A stretch of DNA of 64,000 nt, from positions 190,569-254,568 of the forward strand of contig CAWKNX010000019.1 in assembly GCA_963851085.1 (NCBI GenBank), written 5' to 3'. The notes beneath the pieces are model-generated. The model saw nothing but the letters and a program-made list of their open reading frames with translations. It was not told the DNA's origin and did no database searches. The position numbers and the translations under genes are program-made. This document shows, piece by piece, positions 45,401 to 53,851 of the stretch; within the stretch, counting starts at the first letter, position 1, and every line of letters begins with the position of its first letter. The stretch is from DATFVJ01 sp963851085. Its GTDB lineage: Bacteria > Actinomycetota > Actinomycetes > Streptosporangiales > Streptosporangiaceae.

Positions 45401-45571
45401 GGCTGCGACGGCGAACAGCGCCAGGCCACGCGGTGCCAGCCTGGTACCGAGCGGAGTCAGCCTGGTACCGAGCGGAGTCAGCCCGATATTACGCCGGGGC
45501 AGCGGCATGCCATGCCGGATCGCCGCCAGCCATGCGGCGGAGCGTAATCTCCGCTGACCAATCATGGCCAT
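42458..45571 (-). CDS. Secreted GH15-type glucoamylase/glucodextranase with two starch-binding domains
   Basis: 1,037 residues. A long signal region ends in LALFAVAAVLAAAGTMTPAA. Residues about 130-390 form a glucodextranase N-like beta domain (KVWYTLGDGELENVFYPQTD). The catalytic (alpha/alpha)6 barrel follows, with VVWTRDEYEMASALL, QERWEENGGYSPATMAAEI and IPEQVWGGS carrying the acidic residues expected for GH15. Two CBM20-like domains end the protein (INVTVPASTPGGDTVYLSGN in the second). It should release glucose from starch or dextrin outside the cell. AGGAG precedes the ATG. A long antisense frame here is a shadow. Confidence 0.88.
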   Translation of the reverse strand: MAMIGQRRLRSAAWLAAIRHGMPLPRRNIGLTPLGTRLTPLGTRLAPRGLALFAVAAVLAAAGTMTPAADAAATASSTATTASLVTPLAAAATRTHAEARWARAAAKPAAAALAQASAPGAPGANATWNESNLQGFAGSLGSASKVWYTLGDGELENVFYPQTDTPDTFGLQYIVTDGSTFTGAETTGTTHAISLADPTSLAWQQVNKATNGDFSITKTYIADPSRSVVLIQTTFDNLTSGPLQLYADYLPQLNNDGMGNTGGTDAASGDLVASNGSVSSALTASTGFTQTTSGYVGSSSDGSAQLASSHGLTATYSSATAGGHIVQVGQIPVSASGSTTFTLALGFDSSQAAAIADAAASLAAGFSSLESSFESGWHTWVGGLHSPPASVTGSSTLQTQYYVSLMELKADEDKTYVGGFVASPTDPWGASVSANSAGAHGYHVVWTRDEYEMASALLAAGDTADASAALSYIFQYEEESNGAVKQNTFLNGTAVFGSLQMDEVADPIILAYQLGATSSTVWSSVQNLANYLVSNGPATPQERWEENGGYSPATMAAEIAGLLCAAYIAKANGATSQAATYQSTALSWASEVDSLTYTTNGPYGSGSYFLRITPDGNPDSGASIFIQNGGGNHDDRTVVDPSFIELVRLGVKAVTSADITNTIGVVNTQLQVNTPEGPIWHRYNFDGYGETASGGDYTGTGVGNPWPVLTGERGEYDVANGNLAGAQSMLQTLAGTAGAAGYQIPEQVWGGSTGTGGFTFGQPDNSSTPLMWALAQYARLANDISAGHDTDTPAVVTQCVQQGNCPVSGSVKETVNVTVPVNTDASGQTVYLAGNLSALGLGQSDWAAAGIPMTRVSADQWTATISAAAATTLSYKYDLGGTWSNVEKNAGCADIGNRSMSVNGGTVNDTVANWGGPAACGDSTAVINVTVPASTPGGDTVYLSGNYDVLGTGIPAADDWIATDYPMVKTGTNTWTLTITGVPVANFQYKFTLGSWSNVEETSSCGYIANRTFGFDTAGATYTAGDTVAAWQGVGGC
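45440..45481. repeat. Exact 21-bp tandem duplication in the signal-peptide region
   Basis: CCTGGTACCGAGCGGAGTCA plus G occurs twice head to tail, adding seven residues to the region before the signal hydrophobic core. Confidence 0.9.
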
Positions 45572-45751
45572 CCTCTCCTCTTCCCGCTAGTGACCGGCTT
45601 CCGCCAGTGACCGGCATTCGCCTGTGACCCGCTACCGCGAGGACCCGCGGCAGCGCCAAGCCGACAGATCGCCGACAGATCCGCCGTCTGGACGACGGCC
45701 GGTCAATGCCGTCCCGTACAACATAAATTTCGGCCTAATGAGCGCCCAGAG

Positions 45752-45795
45752 ATAATCTGTAAATAACTCGCTCAAGATCAGGAATAATCTGTAAA
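45752..45795 (-). promoter_or_regulatory. Direct-repeat operator candidate upstream of the glucoamylase gene
   Basis: ATAATCTGTAAA occurs at 45752-45763 and 45784-45795, 32 bp apart (three helical turns), about 180 bp before the glucoamylase start. The AT-rich setting suggests a regulator site, perhaps for sugar control. Confidence 0.45.
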
Positions 45796-45847
45796 AACCC
45801 TGCCATAGCGCCAGTTGATCATTGACGTGCTGATCGCCTTTCTCGCG

Positions 45848-45920
45848 CCGCGTGCATGCGGCGGGTGCATGCGGCGGGTGCATGCGGCAGGTGGGTGCGG
45901 CGGGTGGGTGCGGGCGGCAG
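45848..45920. repeat. Tandem repeat of GCATGCGGCGGGT-type units
   Basis: Three near-perfect 13-bp units (GCATGCGGCGGGT) followed by degenerate GGTGCGGCGGGTG units in non-coding DNA. Confidence 0.75.
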
Positions 45921-46035
45921 ACGCCCGATGGCGGATCCCGCGTCGCCGCACCACTGACCACGGAAAGGCGGCTCCAGGTGGCGGCGACGCGCTGCCCGCC
46001 AGGCTCTGGCCCGCCAGGCCCGTCTCAGGCTGGGT

Positions 46036-46683
46036 CTACATGTCCGGGTGATCGATGTCCACGGGCGGCAAGTCCTGCACCTGGTGTTTGGTGATGTTGA
46101 GCCGGATACCATCGTCGACCCCGGCCACCGCGCTGATCGGGATAGCCACTTCCTTGCGGCCCCACAAGTGCCCCTCTTGAAGGAGCACGTGGGTCACGTG
46201 GTGGTTGCCGGGGTCGATGACGAGCCCCTGGACTTGCCCGATGTTACCGTCGGTGGCGTGGACGTGCTCGCCGCGGCGCACCGCCACCTCGCCCAAGGGG
46301 ACCGTGTCGTACGTGACGGTCTGGGAGACCCCCGGTACCATGTCACCGCTCACGCTGCCGCCCAGGCTGGAGTAGGGCCAGGCGAGCACCTGTTCCGGGC
46401 CGTAGGCCGCGTAGCCCCTGGTTCCCGGCACGAACTGTGTCTCCTCGGCGGAGTCGAGCTTCTCGAACTCCGCCATGGTGCAGCGGAGCCGGATCTCGCC
46501 CGTCGCTGCGTCGACAAGTTCGAGAGGAACAAGCCGGCCGAGCCCTTCGCGCCCCTTCGGCTCGACCACGAGATGGGTTACCGCGCGGGCCACGGGGTCG
46601 ACTACGACGCGGCTCACCTCGCCACAGTCTCCATCGGTACAGCGAGCATCGGCCCCGATCGTGAACGGCGTCGTTTCTGCCAT
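46036..46683 (-). CDS. PRC-barrel domain protein
   Basis: 215 residues from the ATG at 46683, with AGGAGGG upstream. Two PRC-barrel-like halves are visible: GADARCTDGDCGEVSRVVVD to the middle, and VRRGEHVHATDGNIGQVQGL in the second half, ending in ISAVAGVDDGIRLNITKHQV. PRC-barrel proteins act in RNA processing or photosynthetic assembly in other groups; in actinomycetes most are uncharacterised, perhaps stress-related. No operon partner. Confidence 0.75.
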   Translation of the reverse strand: MAETTPFTIGADARCTDGDCGEVSRVVVDPVARAVTHLVVEPKGREGLGRLVPLELVDAATGEIRLRCTMAEFEKLDSAEETQFVPGTRGYAAYGPEQVLAWPYSSLGGSVSGDMVPGVSQTVTYDTVPLGEVAVRRGEHVHATDGNIGQVQGLVIDPGNHHVTHVLLQEGHLWGRKEVAIPISAVAGVDDGIRLNITKHQVQDLPPVDIDHPDM

Positions 46684-46961
46684 AGCCACCCTCCTCGACT
46701 CCTTGGACCCTAGCGCGAACCCGGCCCGCCGCAGCGTCTTCGAACCCCGCGCCGGCGAGTTCGCCGCGACACCGTCCGCACGTCTGAGCCCGCGTTGCTC
46801 GTGCGGTGGCATGTTGCGGCGGGCGTCCGCGGCGCCGGTTTCCAGCAGATAGTCCCCGGCGGCCGCGCGCCGCAGGGTCAGGCCAGCCGGCCTGCCCGCC
46901 ACAGTGGTGCGGTTATCGGGGTTGGCCATCACGAGCACTGAGGGACTTGCCACGTCCGGCC

Positions 46962-47555
46962 TCAGGCGGGCCAGAACGAGCAGCGCACGCCAGTGTGAAT
47001 TCTGTTGCGCAGATGCTGGCCGATGAATGTGTCGGCTTCCTCGATCCGGTTAAGTGCCCGGCGAATCGCCTTGCCCACGGCGATCCGGGCTCGTTCCTTG
47101 TTATCAGGGAAGCGCCGAATACGACCGCCGATTGCACTGGCGCCGGTAAGCTCCATGACCAGCCAGTCGCGTTCGGCGCGAGCGCGGGCCGCGCGCTCGA
47201 AGTCGTTCCTGGATTCCAGATCCTCGATCTCGGTGCGCAGCCACGACAGGCGGCGGCGGTATTCATGTATGGCCACATTGTCGAGTACCGGCTGCGCGGA
47301 CACGCCTTTACCTTCGGCGGCGTGACCGGCTGCCGCCACGCCGGCTACTAGCTCGATCGCGGGAATCTCCTGCCCCGGATTGGCAATCAGAACGGCCAGG
47401 TGGAGCAGCCCGACGCTGTGCTCGATAAGCACGCTTCTATGGCCGCACTCGACCCGCCATCTCCTGCCGTAGCGGGTGCAAACCACTACCGCCGGCTTGG
47501 GCGTCCGATTCGCGTACGCGGTCATCCCGCCGAATTCCTTGGTCATTTCCACCAT
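46962..47555 (-). CDS. Standalone domain resembling the C-terminus of LuxR/ATPase regulators
   Basis: 197 residues if started at 47555; ATGs at 47546 and 47525 are equally possible. The sequence WRVECGHRSVLIEHSVGLLH, LDNVAIHEYRRRLSWLRTEI and GKAIRRALNRIEEADTFIGQ resembles a module I recall at the C-terminal end of larger actinomycete regulators and ATPases (a winged-helix-like beta part and a long helical pair, ending RTGxxCSYxP; here GVRCSFWP). Here it stands alone. It may be a shed domain or a small regulator; function unknown. Confidence 0.6.
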   Translation of the reverse strand: MVEMTKEFGGMTAYANRTPKPAVVVCTRYGRRWRVECGHRSVLIEHSVGLLHLAVLIANPGQEIPAIELVAGVAAAGHAAEGKGVSAQPVLDNVAIHEYRRRLSWLRTEIEDLESRNDFERAARARAERDWLVMELTGASAIGGRIRRFPDNKERARIAVGKAIRRALNRIEEADTFIGQHLRNRIHTGVRCSFWPA

Positions 47556-48108
47556 CCCGTGCAATCGCGCCGACGCGTTCGAACCACACCGCGGACAGGA
47601 GCGAATGCAGCCCCGGCACCCGCACGGTGCCATCCAGGGCTGGAACACAGCTGACGCAGCGCTGAAATGACGGGCGAAGGCGCAGGTGGAAGGGTGACAG
47701 CCCGCGGCAGCCGTTAAGAACCATGATCCCGAACGGCGAGCGCACGCGTCACGGTCGTGCCGTGCGGCCGCCGCCGCGCGCCGGACCCGAACGGAGCGCT
47801 TCCCGCCGGTGCGAGAGTTTGCCGGCGATCACCAATGCCTCGCGGCCACTACTCAATCCGTCCGCACCGCACCGTGCGGGCCGGGCCTGCCGGGCCGGGC
47901 CTGCCGGGCCAGGCCTGCCGGGCCGGGCCTGCCGGGCCGGGCCTGCCGGGTGCCGTGCTGCCCCACAGGGGCTACGGCCGTCCGGCCGTTCAGCTGCCCG
48001 CGTGGCACCGCCTTCGCCCACAATCTTCAATCCCCACCGAACCGGATGCGGCTGCGGCACGTGGATGACTTGGGGGGTTGGTTTCGGTGGCGGAGGAACG
48101 GGGTTGTC
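47556..48108. other. Gap before the SARP gene, with GC-rich tandem repeat
   Basis: 47878-47952 consists of repeated CCGGGCCGGGCCTG units. The long minus-strand frame is the antisense of the SARP gene. No gene is seen. Confidence 0.5.
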
Positions 48109-51084
48109 ATGCAGGTGCGGCTGCTTGGGCCGGTTGATGTGGTGGCTGATGGCGGTCCGCGGCTGGTGCGTGGGGTGCGGCGTAAGGCGGTGCTGGCGGC
48201 GCTGGCGTTGCATGGTGGTGAGGTGGTGAGCACGGGGCGGCTGGTGGATGTGGTGTGGGGGGAGCGGGCGCCGCAGACGGCGGTGAACACGCTGCAAAGT
48301 CATGTGTCGCATTTGCGTGGTGTGCTGGGGAGCAAGGCGGCGATTGTGGCGCGTCCGCCGGGTTATGTGCTGGATCTTGGTGGTGAGGGCACGGATGTGC
48401 GGGTGGCTGAGCGGTTGCTGCGGCAGGGGGCGCGGTCGGCTGATCGGGTCCGGGGGGTGGCGCAGCTGAAGGCTGCGCTGGCGTTGTGGCGGGGGCGGCC
48501 GCTGGCGGATGTGGCGGGTGTGGCGTGGCTGGAGGAGCAGGCGGGGCGGCTGGATCTGCTGCGGGTGCAGGTGCAGCGGGCGTTGTTCGAGGCGCGGCTG
48601 GCGGCGGGGGAGCATGTGCGGCTGGTCCCGGGTCTGGAGCGGATGGTGGCGGATCATCGGCTGGATGAGCAGCTGCATGGGCAGCTGATGGTGGCGTTGT
48701 ACCGCGCTGGCCGGCAGGCTGATGCGCTGGCGGTGTTTCACCGGCTGCGCCAGACGCTGGGTGAGGAGCTGGGGATCGATCCCAGCCAGCCGTTGCGTGA
48801 TCTGGAGATGGCGATCCTGCGGCAGGATCCGGCCCTGGACGCGCCCGCCCCGGCCGCCGCCCCGGGGGCCGCCCCGGCCGCCGCCCCGGCCGCCGCGCCG
48901 GGGGCCGCGGCGGTGCTGGCTGCGGCGGTGCTGGCTGCGGCGGCGGTGCCGGTTCCCGCGCAGCTGCCGCCGGCGGTGCCCGCGTTCACCGGGCGCGGCG
49001 CCGAGCTGGCCAGCCTGGATGCGATCCTGCCCGGTCCGGCCCAGCCCGGTCCGGCCCAGCCCGCGGCGGCCCAGCCCGGTCCGGTCCCCTCCGGTCCGGC
49101 CCGGCCCGGTCCGGAGGAGCCCGCCGCGGTGGTCATTGCCGCGGTGTCGGGGACCGCAGGCGTCGGCAAGACCGCCCTGGCCGTGCACTGGGCGCACCGC
49201 GTGGCCGCGCACTTTCCCGACGGGCAGCTGTACGTCAACCTGCGCGGTTTCGACCGGTGCGGGGCGGCGCTGGAGCCGGGCGAGGCGGTGCGTGGCTTTC
49301 TCGACGCGTTCGGGGTGCCGGTGGCGCGGATCCCGGCGGGCCTGCCAGCCCAGGTCGGGCTGTACCGCAGCCTGCTCGCGGGCAAGCGGGTACTGGTGGT
49401 GCTGGACAACGCCCGCGACGCCGGGCAGGTCCGCCCGCTGCTGCCCGGCTCGCCCGGGTGCCTGGCCATCGTGACCAGCCGCAGCCACCTCACCCCACTG
49501 GTGGCCACCGAGGGCGCCAGCCTGCTGACGCTGGACATGCTGTCCGTTGCTGAGGCCCGCGATCTGCTGGCCCGCCGCCTGGGCGCCGACCGGGTGGCCG
49601 CCGAGCCCGGTGCGGTGGACGACATCATCGCCCGCTGCGCGCGGCTGCCACTGGCCCTGGCCATCGCCGCCGCCCGCGCCGACACTCGCCCGGGCTTTCC
49701 CCTCGCCGTGCTCGCCACCGAACTGCGCGAGGCCACCGCAGCCCTGGACACCTTCCATGGTGGTGACGTCGGCACTGACGTGCGGGCGGTGTTCTCCTGG
49801 TCCTGCCGCACCTTGAGCACCGGCGCCGCCAGGCTGTTCCGGCTCCTGGGCCTGCACCCCGGGCCGGACATCGCCGCACCCGCGGCCGCCAGCCTCGCCG
49901 GCGTCCCGCTGGAGCAGGCACGCACCCTGCTGACCGAACTGACCCGCGCGCACCTGCTCACCGAACACGCCCCCGGCCGGTACGCCTTCCACGACCTCCT
50001 GCGCGCCTACGCCACCGAACAAGCCCGCGAACACGAGAGCGCGGATGCCCGAAACGCGGCAGTCCAGCGCGCGCTCGACCACTACCTCCACATCGCGTTC
50101 GCCGCGGCCCGGTTGCTGCACCCGCCCGACGACCTGTTCACCCTCGGCGCGCCCGGGCGTGGGGTCACCGTCGATTACCCGCCCGATCACGAACAGGCGA
50201 CCTCCTGGTTCACCGCCCAGCGTCCCGTACTGGTCGCCGCCGTGAGCCAGGCCGCCGCTGCCGGGTTCGATACACAGGCCGGGCAGCTGGCGTGGACCCT
50301 CGTCATCTTCCTCGGCCGGTGCGGGCACTGGCACGACCAGATCGCCGTACAGGAAGCCGCTTTGGCGGCCGCGCGGCGCCTGGCCGATCGGCCAGGCCAG
50401 GCCCGCGCCCACCGCGGTCTCGCCGACGCCTGCACCCGGCTGGGCCGCTACGACGACGCACTCGCCCATCTCCAGCCCGCCCTCGATCTCTTCGGTGAGC
50501 TCAACGACCTCGCCGGTCAGGCGCGCGCCCATCTCGACGTCGCCAAGGTGCACGAGTGCCGGGGCCGGCACGCGGAGGCGCTGCGCCACGACCAGCAGGC
50601 CCTGCTCCTCTTCCGGGTTGCCGGAGTCCCAGCCGGGCAGGCCAGGGCGCTCAACGGCACCGGCTGGTGCCACGCCCAGCTCGGCGACTACCAGCTGGCC
50701 CTCGACTGCTGCCGGGAGGCCCTCATCCTGCTGCGGGAGTGCGGCGACCGGTGGGCTGAGGCCGCCACGCTGGACAGCCTCGGCTACGCCCAGCACCACC
50801 TCGGCGACCACCTTCAGGCGGTCGCGTCGTACCGGCAGGCCCTGGACGTGTGGCGGGACACCGGCGATCGCTTCGGCGAGGCGGACACCCTCACCCACCT
50901 GGGTGACACGTACCAGGCAGCCGGTGACCCCGGCGCCGCGGACCGGTCCTGGCGGGACGCCCTGGCCATCCTCGACGCGCTCGATCACCCTGATGCCGAG
51001 CAGGTCCGCGCCAAGCTCCGCCATCACGGCGACCCGCCGATCCGCGCCAGCCGCGCCCTCGCCGCGGCTGGCTTGGCAGGCTGA
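48109..51084 (+). CDS. SARP/AfsR-type regulator with NB-ARC and TPR domains
   Basis: 991 residues from the ATG at 48109. Residues 1-90 are an OmpR-type winged helix (MQVRLLGPVDVVADGGPRLV); residues 95-245 a BTAD domain (ARLAAGEHVRLVPGLERMVA then GIDPSQPLRDLEMAIL). An Ala/Pro-rich linker follows, then an NB-ARC ATPase with Walker A VSGTAGVGKTALAVHWAHRV, RVLVVLDNARDAGQ and LPLALAIAAARA. The last 400 residues are TPR repeats. Such proteins activate secondary-metabolite clusters; no cluster is seen in this window. The first 850 bp use G-ended codons and the rest C-ended codons. Confidence 0.92.
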   Translation: MQVRLLGPVDVVADGGPRLVRGVRRKAVLAALALHGGEVVSTGRLVDVVWGERAPQTAVNTLQSHVSHLRGVLGSKAAIVARPPGYVLDLGGEGTDVRVAERLLRQGARSADRVRGVAQLKAALALWRGRPLADVAGVAWLEEQAGRLDLLRVQVQRALFEARLAAGEHVRLVPGLERMVADHRLDEQLHGQLMVALYRAGRQADALAVFHRLRQTLGEELGIDPSQPLRDLEMAILRQDPALDAPAPAAAPGAAPAAAPAAAPGAAAVLAAAVLAAAAVPVPAQLPPAVPAFTGRGAELASLDAILPGPAQPGPAQPAAAQPGPVPSGPARPGPEEPAAVVIAAVSGTAGVGKTALAVHWAHRVAAHFPDGQLYVNLRGFDRCGAALEPGEAVRGFLDAFGVPVARIPAGLPAQVGLYRSLLAGKRVLVVLDNARDAGQVRPLLPGSPGCLAIVTSRSHLTPLVATEGASLLTLDMLSVAEARDLLARRLGADRVAAEPGAVDDIIARCARLPLALAIAAARADTRPGFPLAVLATELREATAALDTFHGGDVGTDVRAVFSWSCRTLSTGAARLFRLLGLHPGPDIAAPAAASLAGVPLEQARTLLTELTRAHLLTEHAPGRYAFHDLLRAYATEQAREHESADARNAAVQRALDHYLHIAFAAARLLHPPDDLFTLGAPGRGVTVDYPPDHEQATSWFTAQRPVLVAAVSQAAAAGFDTQAGQLAWTLVIFLGRCGHWHDQIAVQEAALAAARRLADRPGQARAHRGLADACTRLGRYDDALAHLQPALDLFGELNDLAGQARAHLDVAKVHECRGRHAEALRHDQQALLLFRVAGVPAGQARALNGTGWCHAQLGDYQLALDCCREALILLRECGDRWAEAATLDSLGYAQHHLGDHLQAVASYRQALDVWRDTGDRFGEADTLTHLGDTYQAAGDPGAADRSWRDALAILDALDHPDAEQVRAKLRHHGDPPIRASRALAAAGLAG

Positions 51085-51471
51085 CACGCCCCCGAGCCAC
51101 CTGTGCTCACGGCCAAGGCCGACTGCCCAGCACGATCCCGCCGTCGCTTCAGTAGAACAACGCTGCGTCTTGGCGCACCCGCATGAGTCCGAGTCCGCCT
51201 CAACTTGGCTCAACGCCGACGTCCCCCGCACGCAGGTTTCCGAGTCGGAAGGGCACAGTTGACGGGCTGGTGAGCGGGGGCACTACCGGTAGATGTCGCG
51301 GCGGTGGCCGCCGAAGAAGATCATCTCCCTGGAACCGGCACCGCCAGCCCCCTGACCTGCGCGAACACCACCGCCTAGTGACACGCCCTGTCGCTGGGCT
51401 TTTTCGTGTTCCCGCAGGTAACTGCCTATTTTTCGGTCACTAGGCGGAGACAATTCTGCGGAACCCAGGGC
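51085..51471. other. Gap between SARP and TraB genes
   Basis: No gene is visible. A long inverted repeat (51371-51447) and a short hairpin followed by GGGCTTTTTCG near 51397 may mark transcription ends or an element boundary. Confidence 0.45.
51371..51447. repeat. Perfect 12-bp inverted repeat upstream of the TraB gene
   Basis: CCGCCTAGTGAC at 51371-51382 faces GTCACTAGGCGG at 51436-51447, 53 bp apart. The right arm ends 24 bp before the TraB-like start. Confidence 0.8.
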
Positions 51472-53240
51472 ATGGCCGCGTTCCGCAAGGACCGCCATCA
51501 GCGGCGGATGGACTGGATCGAGACGCCACTCAAGGTCGTGATGGCACTCCCCAAGATCGGGCTCGGGCTGTTCGCCGCGATCGGGATCTTCCTCGGCATC
51601 GCGGCCAAGCGCATCGCCGAGGTGGCGGTCCCGTTCCAGGTCGTTGCCCGCATCGTCATGTGGGCGGGCATCGCCATATCGGTCTCGTACGGCCCGATCC
51701 TGCTCGCGGCGCCGTGGATCGGCCTCGCGGCACTGTGGTGGACCGGCCGCGCCCACGCGAACGCCCACATGACCGGGTGGGCCGTCGCGCCCGCGGACAG
51801 CGGCGACGGAACGATCGTGATCACAGCCGACACGATCGTCCTGGCGATGCAGAACCTGCGGGATACCCGAGATCAAGAAGGCGTTCAAGGACGGGTGGCG
51901 GCCGGCGTTCCACACGCTGCCGGTACGTGACGGCCGCGGATATGCGGCGGTGTTCAGCCTGCCGCTCGGCGTCACGGCCGGGATGGTCGCCGACCAGCGC
52001 CCCGTCCTGGCCCGCAACGTCCACCGCGCCGAGGTCGAAGTCTGGCCATGCGACGCCGAGAAAGCCGGCACCGGGCCGGCCGGGACGGTCGCGCTGTGGA
52101 TCGCCGACTCAGGAGTCCTGTCCAAGCCCGCGCCCGAGTACCCGCTGATGCACGAGGGGACGGCCGACGTGGTCGCGGGTGTACCGGCCGGGGTGGCGCC
52201 GCGCGGTGACGTCCTGTCGGTGCCGGTCGTCGGCAACAACTTCGTCGCGGGCGGGCAGATGGGGCAGGGCAAGTCGAACGCCTGCCGGGTAATGCTCGGC
52301 TGCGCGCTGGACCCCCTCGCCGAGCTGGACGTGTTCGTGTTCGCCAACAACGGCGACTTCGACACCTACGCGCCGCGCCTGGCCCGGTACCACAAGGGCG
52401 TTGAGGACGACACGATCGAGGCCGCCGTCAGCCGCCTGCATGAGCTGTACGGCGAGGTCGGCCGCCGCGAGGCCCGTCTCGCCGAGCTGGGCGCCAAGAA
52501 GGTCACACGGGCGCTCGCCGAGGCGAACCCGGGACATGCGGCCGATCGTCGCCCTGTTCTCCGAATGCCATGAACTGTTCAGCCACGACGAGCTGGGCGA
52601 GACGGCGGCCGAGCTGGCGACCAAGACCGCCAAGCGCGCCCGGAAGACCGCCATCACGCTGCTGTTCGACACCCAAAGCTCCCGCAAGGAGGCGATCCCG
52701 CCCAAGCTCGTCGAGCTGGTCAGCGTGAACTGCTGCTTCTACGTCAAGACCTGGCGCAGTAATGACGGGTCGTTCGCTGCGGGTATCCGCGCGACCGAGC
52801 TGCGGCCCGGCCGCGACCGGGGGACCTCGGTGATCACGGGCGTGAGCGACGCCCAGTTCGAGCTGCTCCGCTGGTACTTCATCGAGGTCGACGACGACAC
52901 CGGGTTCGACGCCGCCGCCGACGTGATCGCCCGCGCCGTGGAGAACCTGGCGCCCGGCACCAGGACGTCCGCCCCGGCGCCGCAGGCGATCGAGGCACGC
53001 GACCTGCTCGCCGACCTGGAGGCCGTGCTCGGCGCGGAGAAGGCGCGCGTCGCCGACCTGCCCGCCCGGCTGCGCAAACTCGCCCCGGCCTGGACGCCGT
53101 ACCGCACGCTCACCGGCACACAGATCCGCGAGCAGCTCGACGGTGCCGGGGTCCGCGTGACGAACGCGGGCAACGTGCCCCGGCTCGATCCCGCCGACGT
53201 GCGCCGCGCCCTGACCGCGCGGGACGACGGGGTTAGTTAG
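51472..53240 (+). pseudogene. TraB/FtsK-like conjugative DNA translocase, two frameshifts
   Basis: Joined across two shifts the gene encodes about 588 residues. Frame 1 (51472 to about 51868): two membrane segments (VMALPKIGLGLFAAIGIFLG; IAISVSYGPILLAAPWIGLA). Frame 2 (to about 52535): Walker A VAGGQMGQGKSNACR. Frame 3 (to 53240): RPIVALFSECHELF, LLFDTQSSRKEAIPPKLVEL and the C-terminal winged-helix-like part. Removing one G from GGG at each junction gives seamless LRIPEIKKAF and EANPDMRPIVALF. Streptomyces TraB moves double-stranded plasmid DNA between hyphae. Its presence marks an AICE- or plasmid-derived region. Unsure whether the shifts are real. Confidence 0.75.
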
Positions 53241-53398
53241 GTGGCGCGCATCTGTCACACGCGTCTCTCTGGGGCTGCCGCGAGGGGTGACCTAACCCCC
53301 CTGCGGGGCCTAACTTGCCTAACTTTCGCAGGTCAGCGGCCTAGTGAGGCCGCAGCGGCGGCGGGTGAGAAAACTAACCCGCTACCGGCCGCCCTAAC
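53231..53398. promoter_or_regulatory. Cluster of CCTAAC repeats after traB, candidate clt
   Basis: CCTAAC at 53291, 53309, 53318 and 53393, ACTAAC at 53373, and the inverse GTTAGTTAGG at 53232-53241. In Streptomyces plasmids a cis-acting transfer locus of short repeats bound by TraB lies near traB. These repeats fit that position, but the sequence differs from the ones I know. Confidence 0.45.
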
Positions 53399-53411
53399 TC
53401 GCTGGAGGTGC

Positions 53412-53615
53412 ATGGTGTCCGTGATCCTGTTCGCCGTGATCGTGGCCGGGAGCTACCTGGTGTCGCTGCTGCTGTGGCCGTACACCGCGTGCGGGCGGTG
53501 CAGCGGCAGCGGCCGGAACGCGGGCAGCAGCCGGAAACGGTTCGGAACCTGCGGGAAGTGCGGCGGATCCGGCCGCAAGGAACGGCTCGGCACACGGATC
53601 CTCCGGCGCCGCTGA
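53412..53615 (+). CDS. Small membrane protein with DnaJ-like zinc finger
   Basis: 67 residues from the ATG at 53412 after GGAGGTGC. One membrane helix (MVSVILFAVIVAGSYLVSLL), then CGRCSGSGRN and CGKCGGSGRK, two CxxCxGxG units as in DnaJ-type zinc fingers, and a basic tail. Small proteins like this occur in the spread regions of Streptomyces conjugative plasmids. It follows the CCTAAC repeats and the TraB gene on the same strand. Confidence 0.7.
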   Translation: MVSVILFAVIVAGSYLVSLLLWPYTACGRCSGSGRNAGSSRKRFGTCGKCGGSGRKERLGTRILRRR

Positions 53616-53851
53616 CAGGCGTCACCTGGGCCGCCGCGGCGGCGCCGCGCGGATGCTCGCTGAGGGTGCCGGTAAATCTCGTGGTAGATCTCGCCCCGCT
53701 GGGGGCGATTCCTACCACCCGGATCTACCGCCGCCATCTACTGACCAGTAACGATCTTGTTCCGGATGAGATTCCGGGCCCTGAATCTCCTGTGCACCAC
53801 AGTTGCCCGCGAGACGTCCACATAAGAACTCACCGTGAAAGGAACCGCACG

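Larger units (their letters stand above)
45572..46035. other. AT-richer promoter region of the glucoamylase gene
   Basis: Holds direct repeats (45752-45795) and a tandem repeat (about 45848-45920). A minus-strand frame reading LALWQGFYRLFLILSELFTD falls in the AT-rich part and is judged non-coding. Confidence 0.5.

Noticed and set aside
45632..45961. 109-codon minus frame with a hydrophobic stretch upstream of the glucoamylase gene
   Set aside because: The hydrophobic part coincides with the AT-rich promoter region and repeats; no start site or family.
47749..51231. 1,160-codon open frame on the minus strand
   Set aside because: Antisense to the SARP regulator, whose BTAD, NB-ARC and TPR motifs are clear; the minus frame is Arg/Gly/Gln-rich filler.
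53684..53730. GGTAGATC/GATCTACC inverted arrangement considered as a tRNA or riboswitch
   Set aside because: Does not fold into a cloverleaf or a known riboswitch pattern; at most an operator for the lipoprotein gene.
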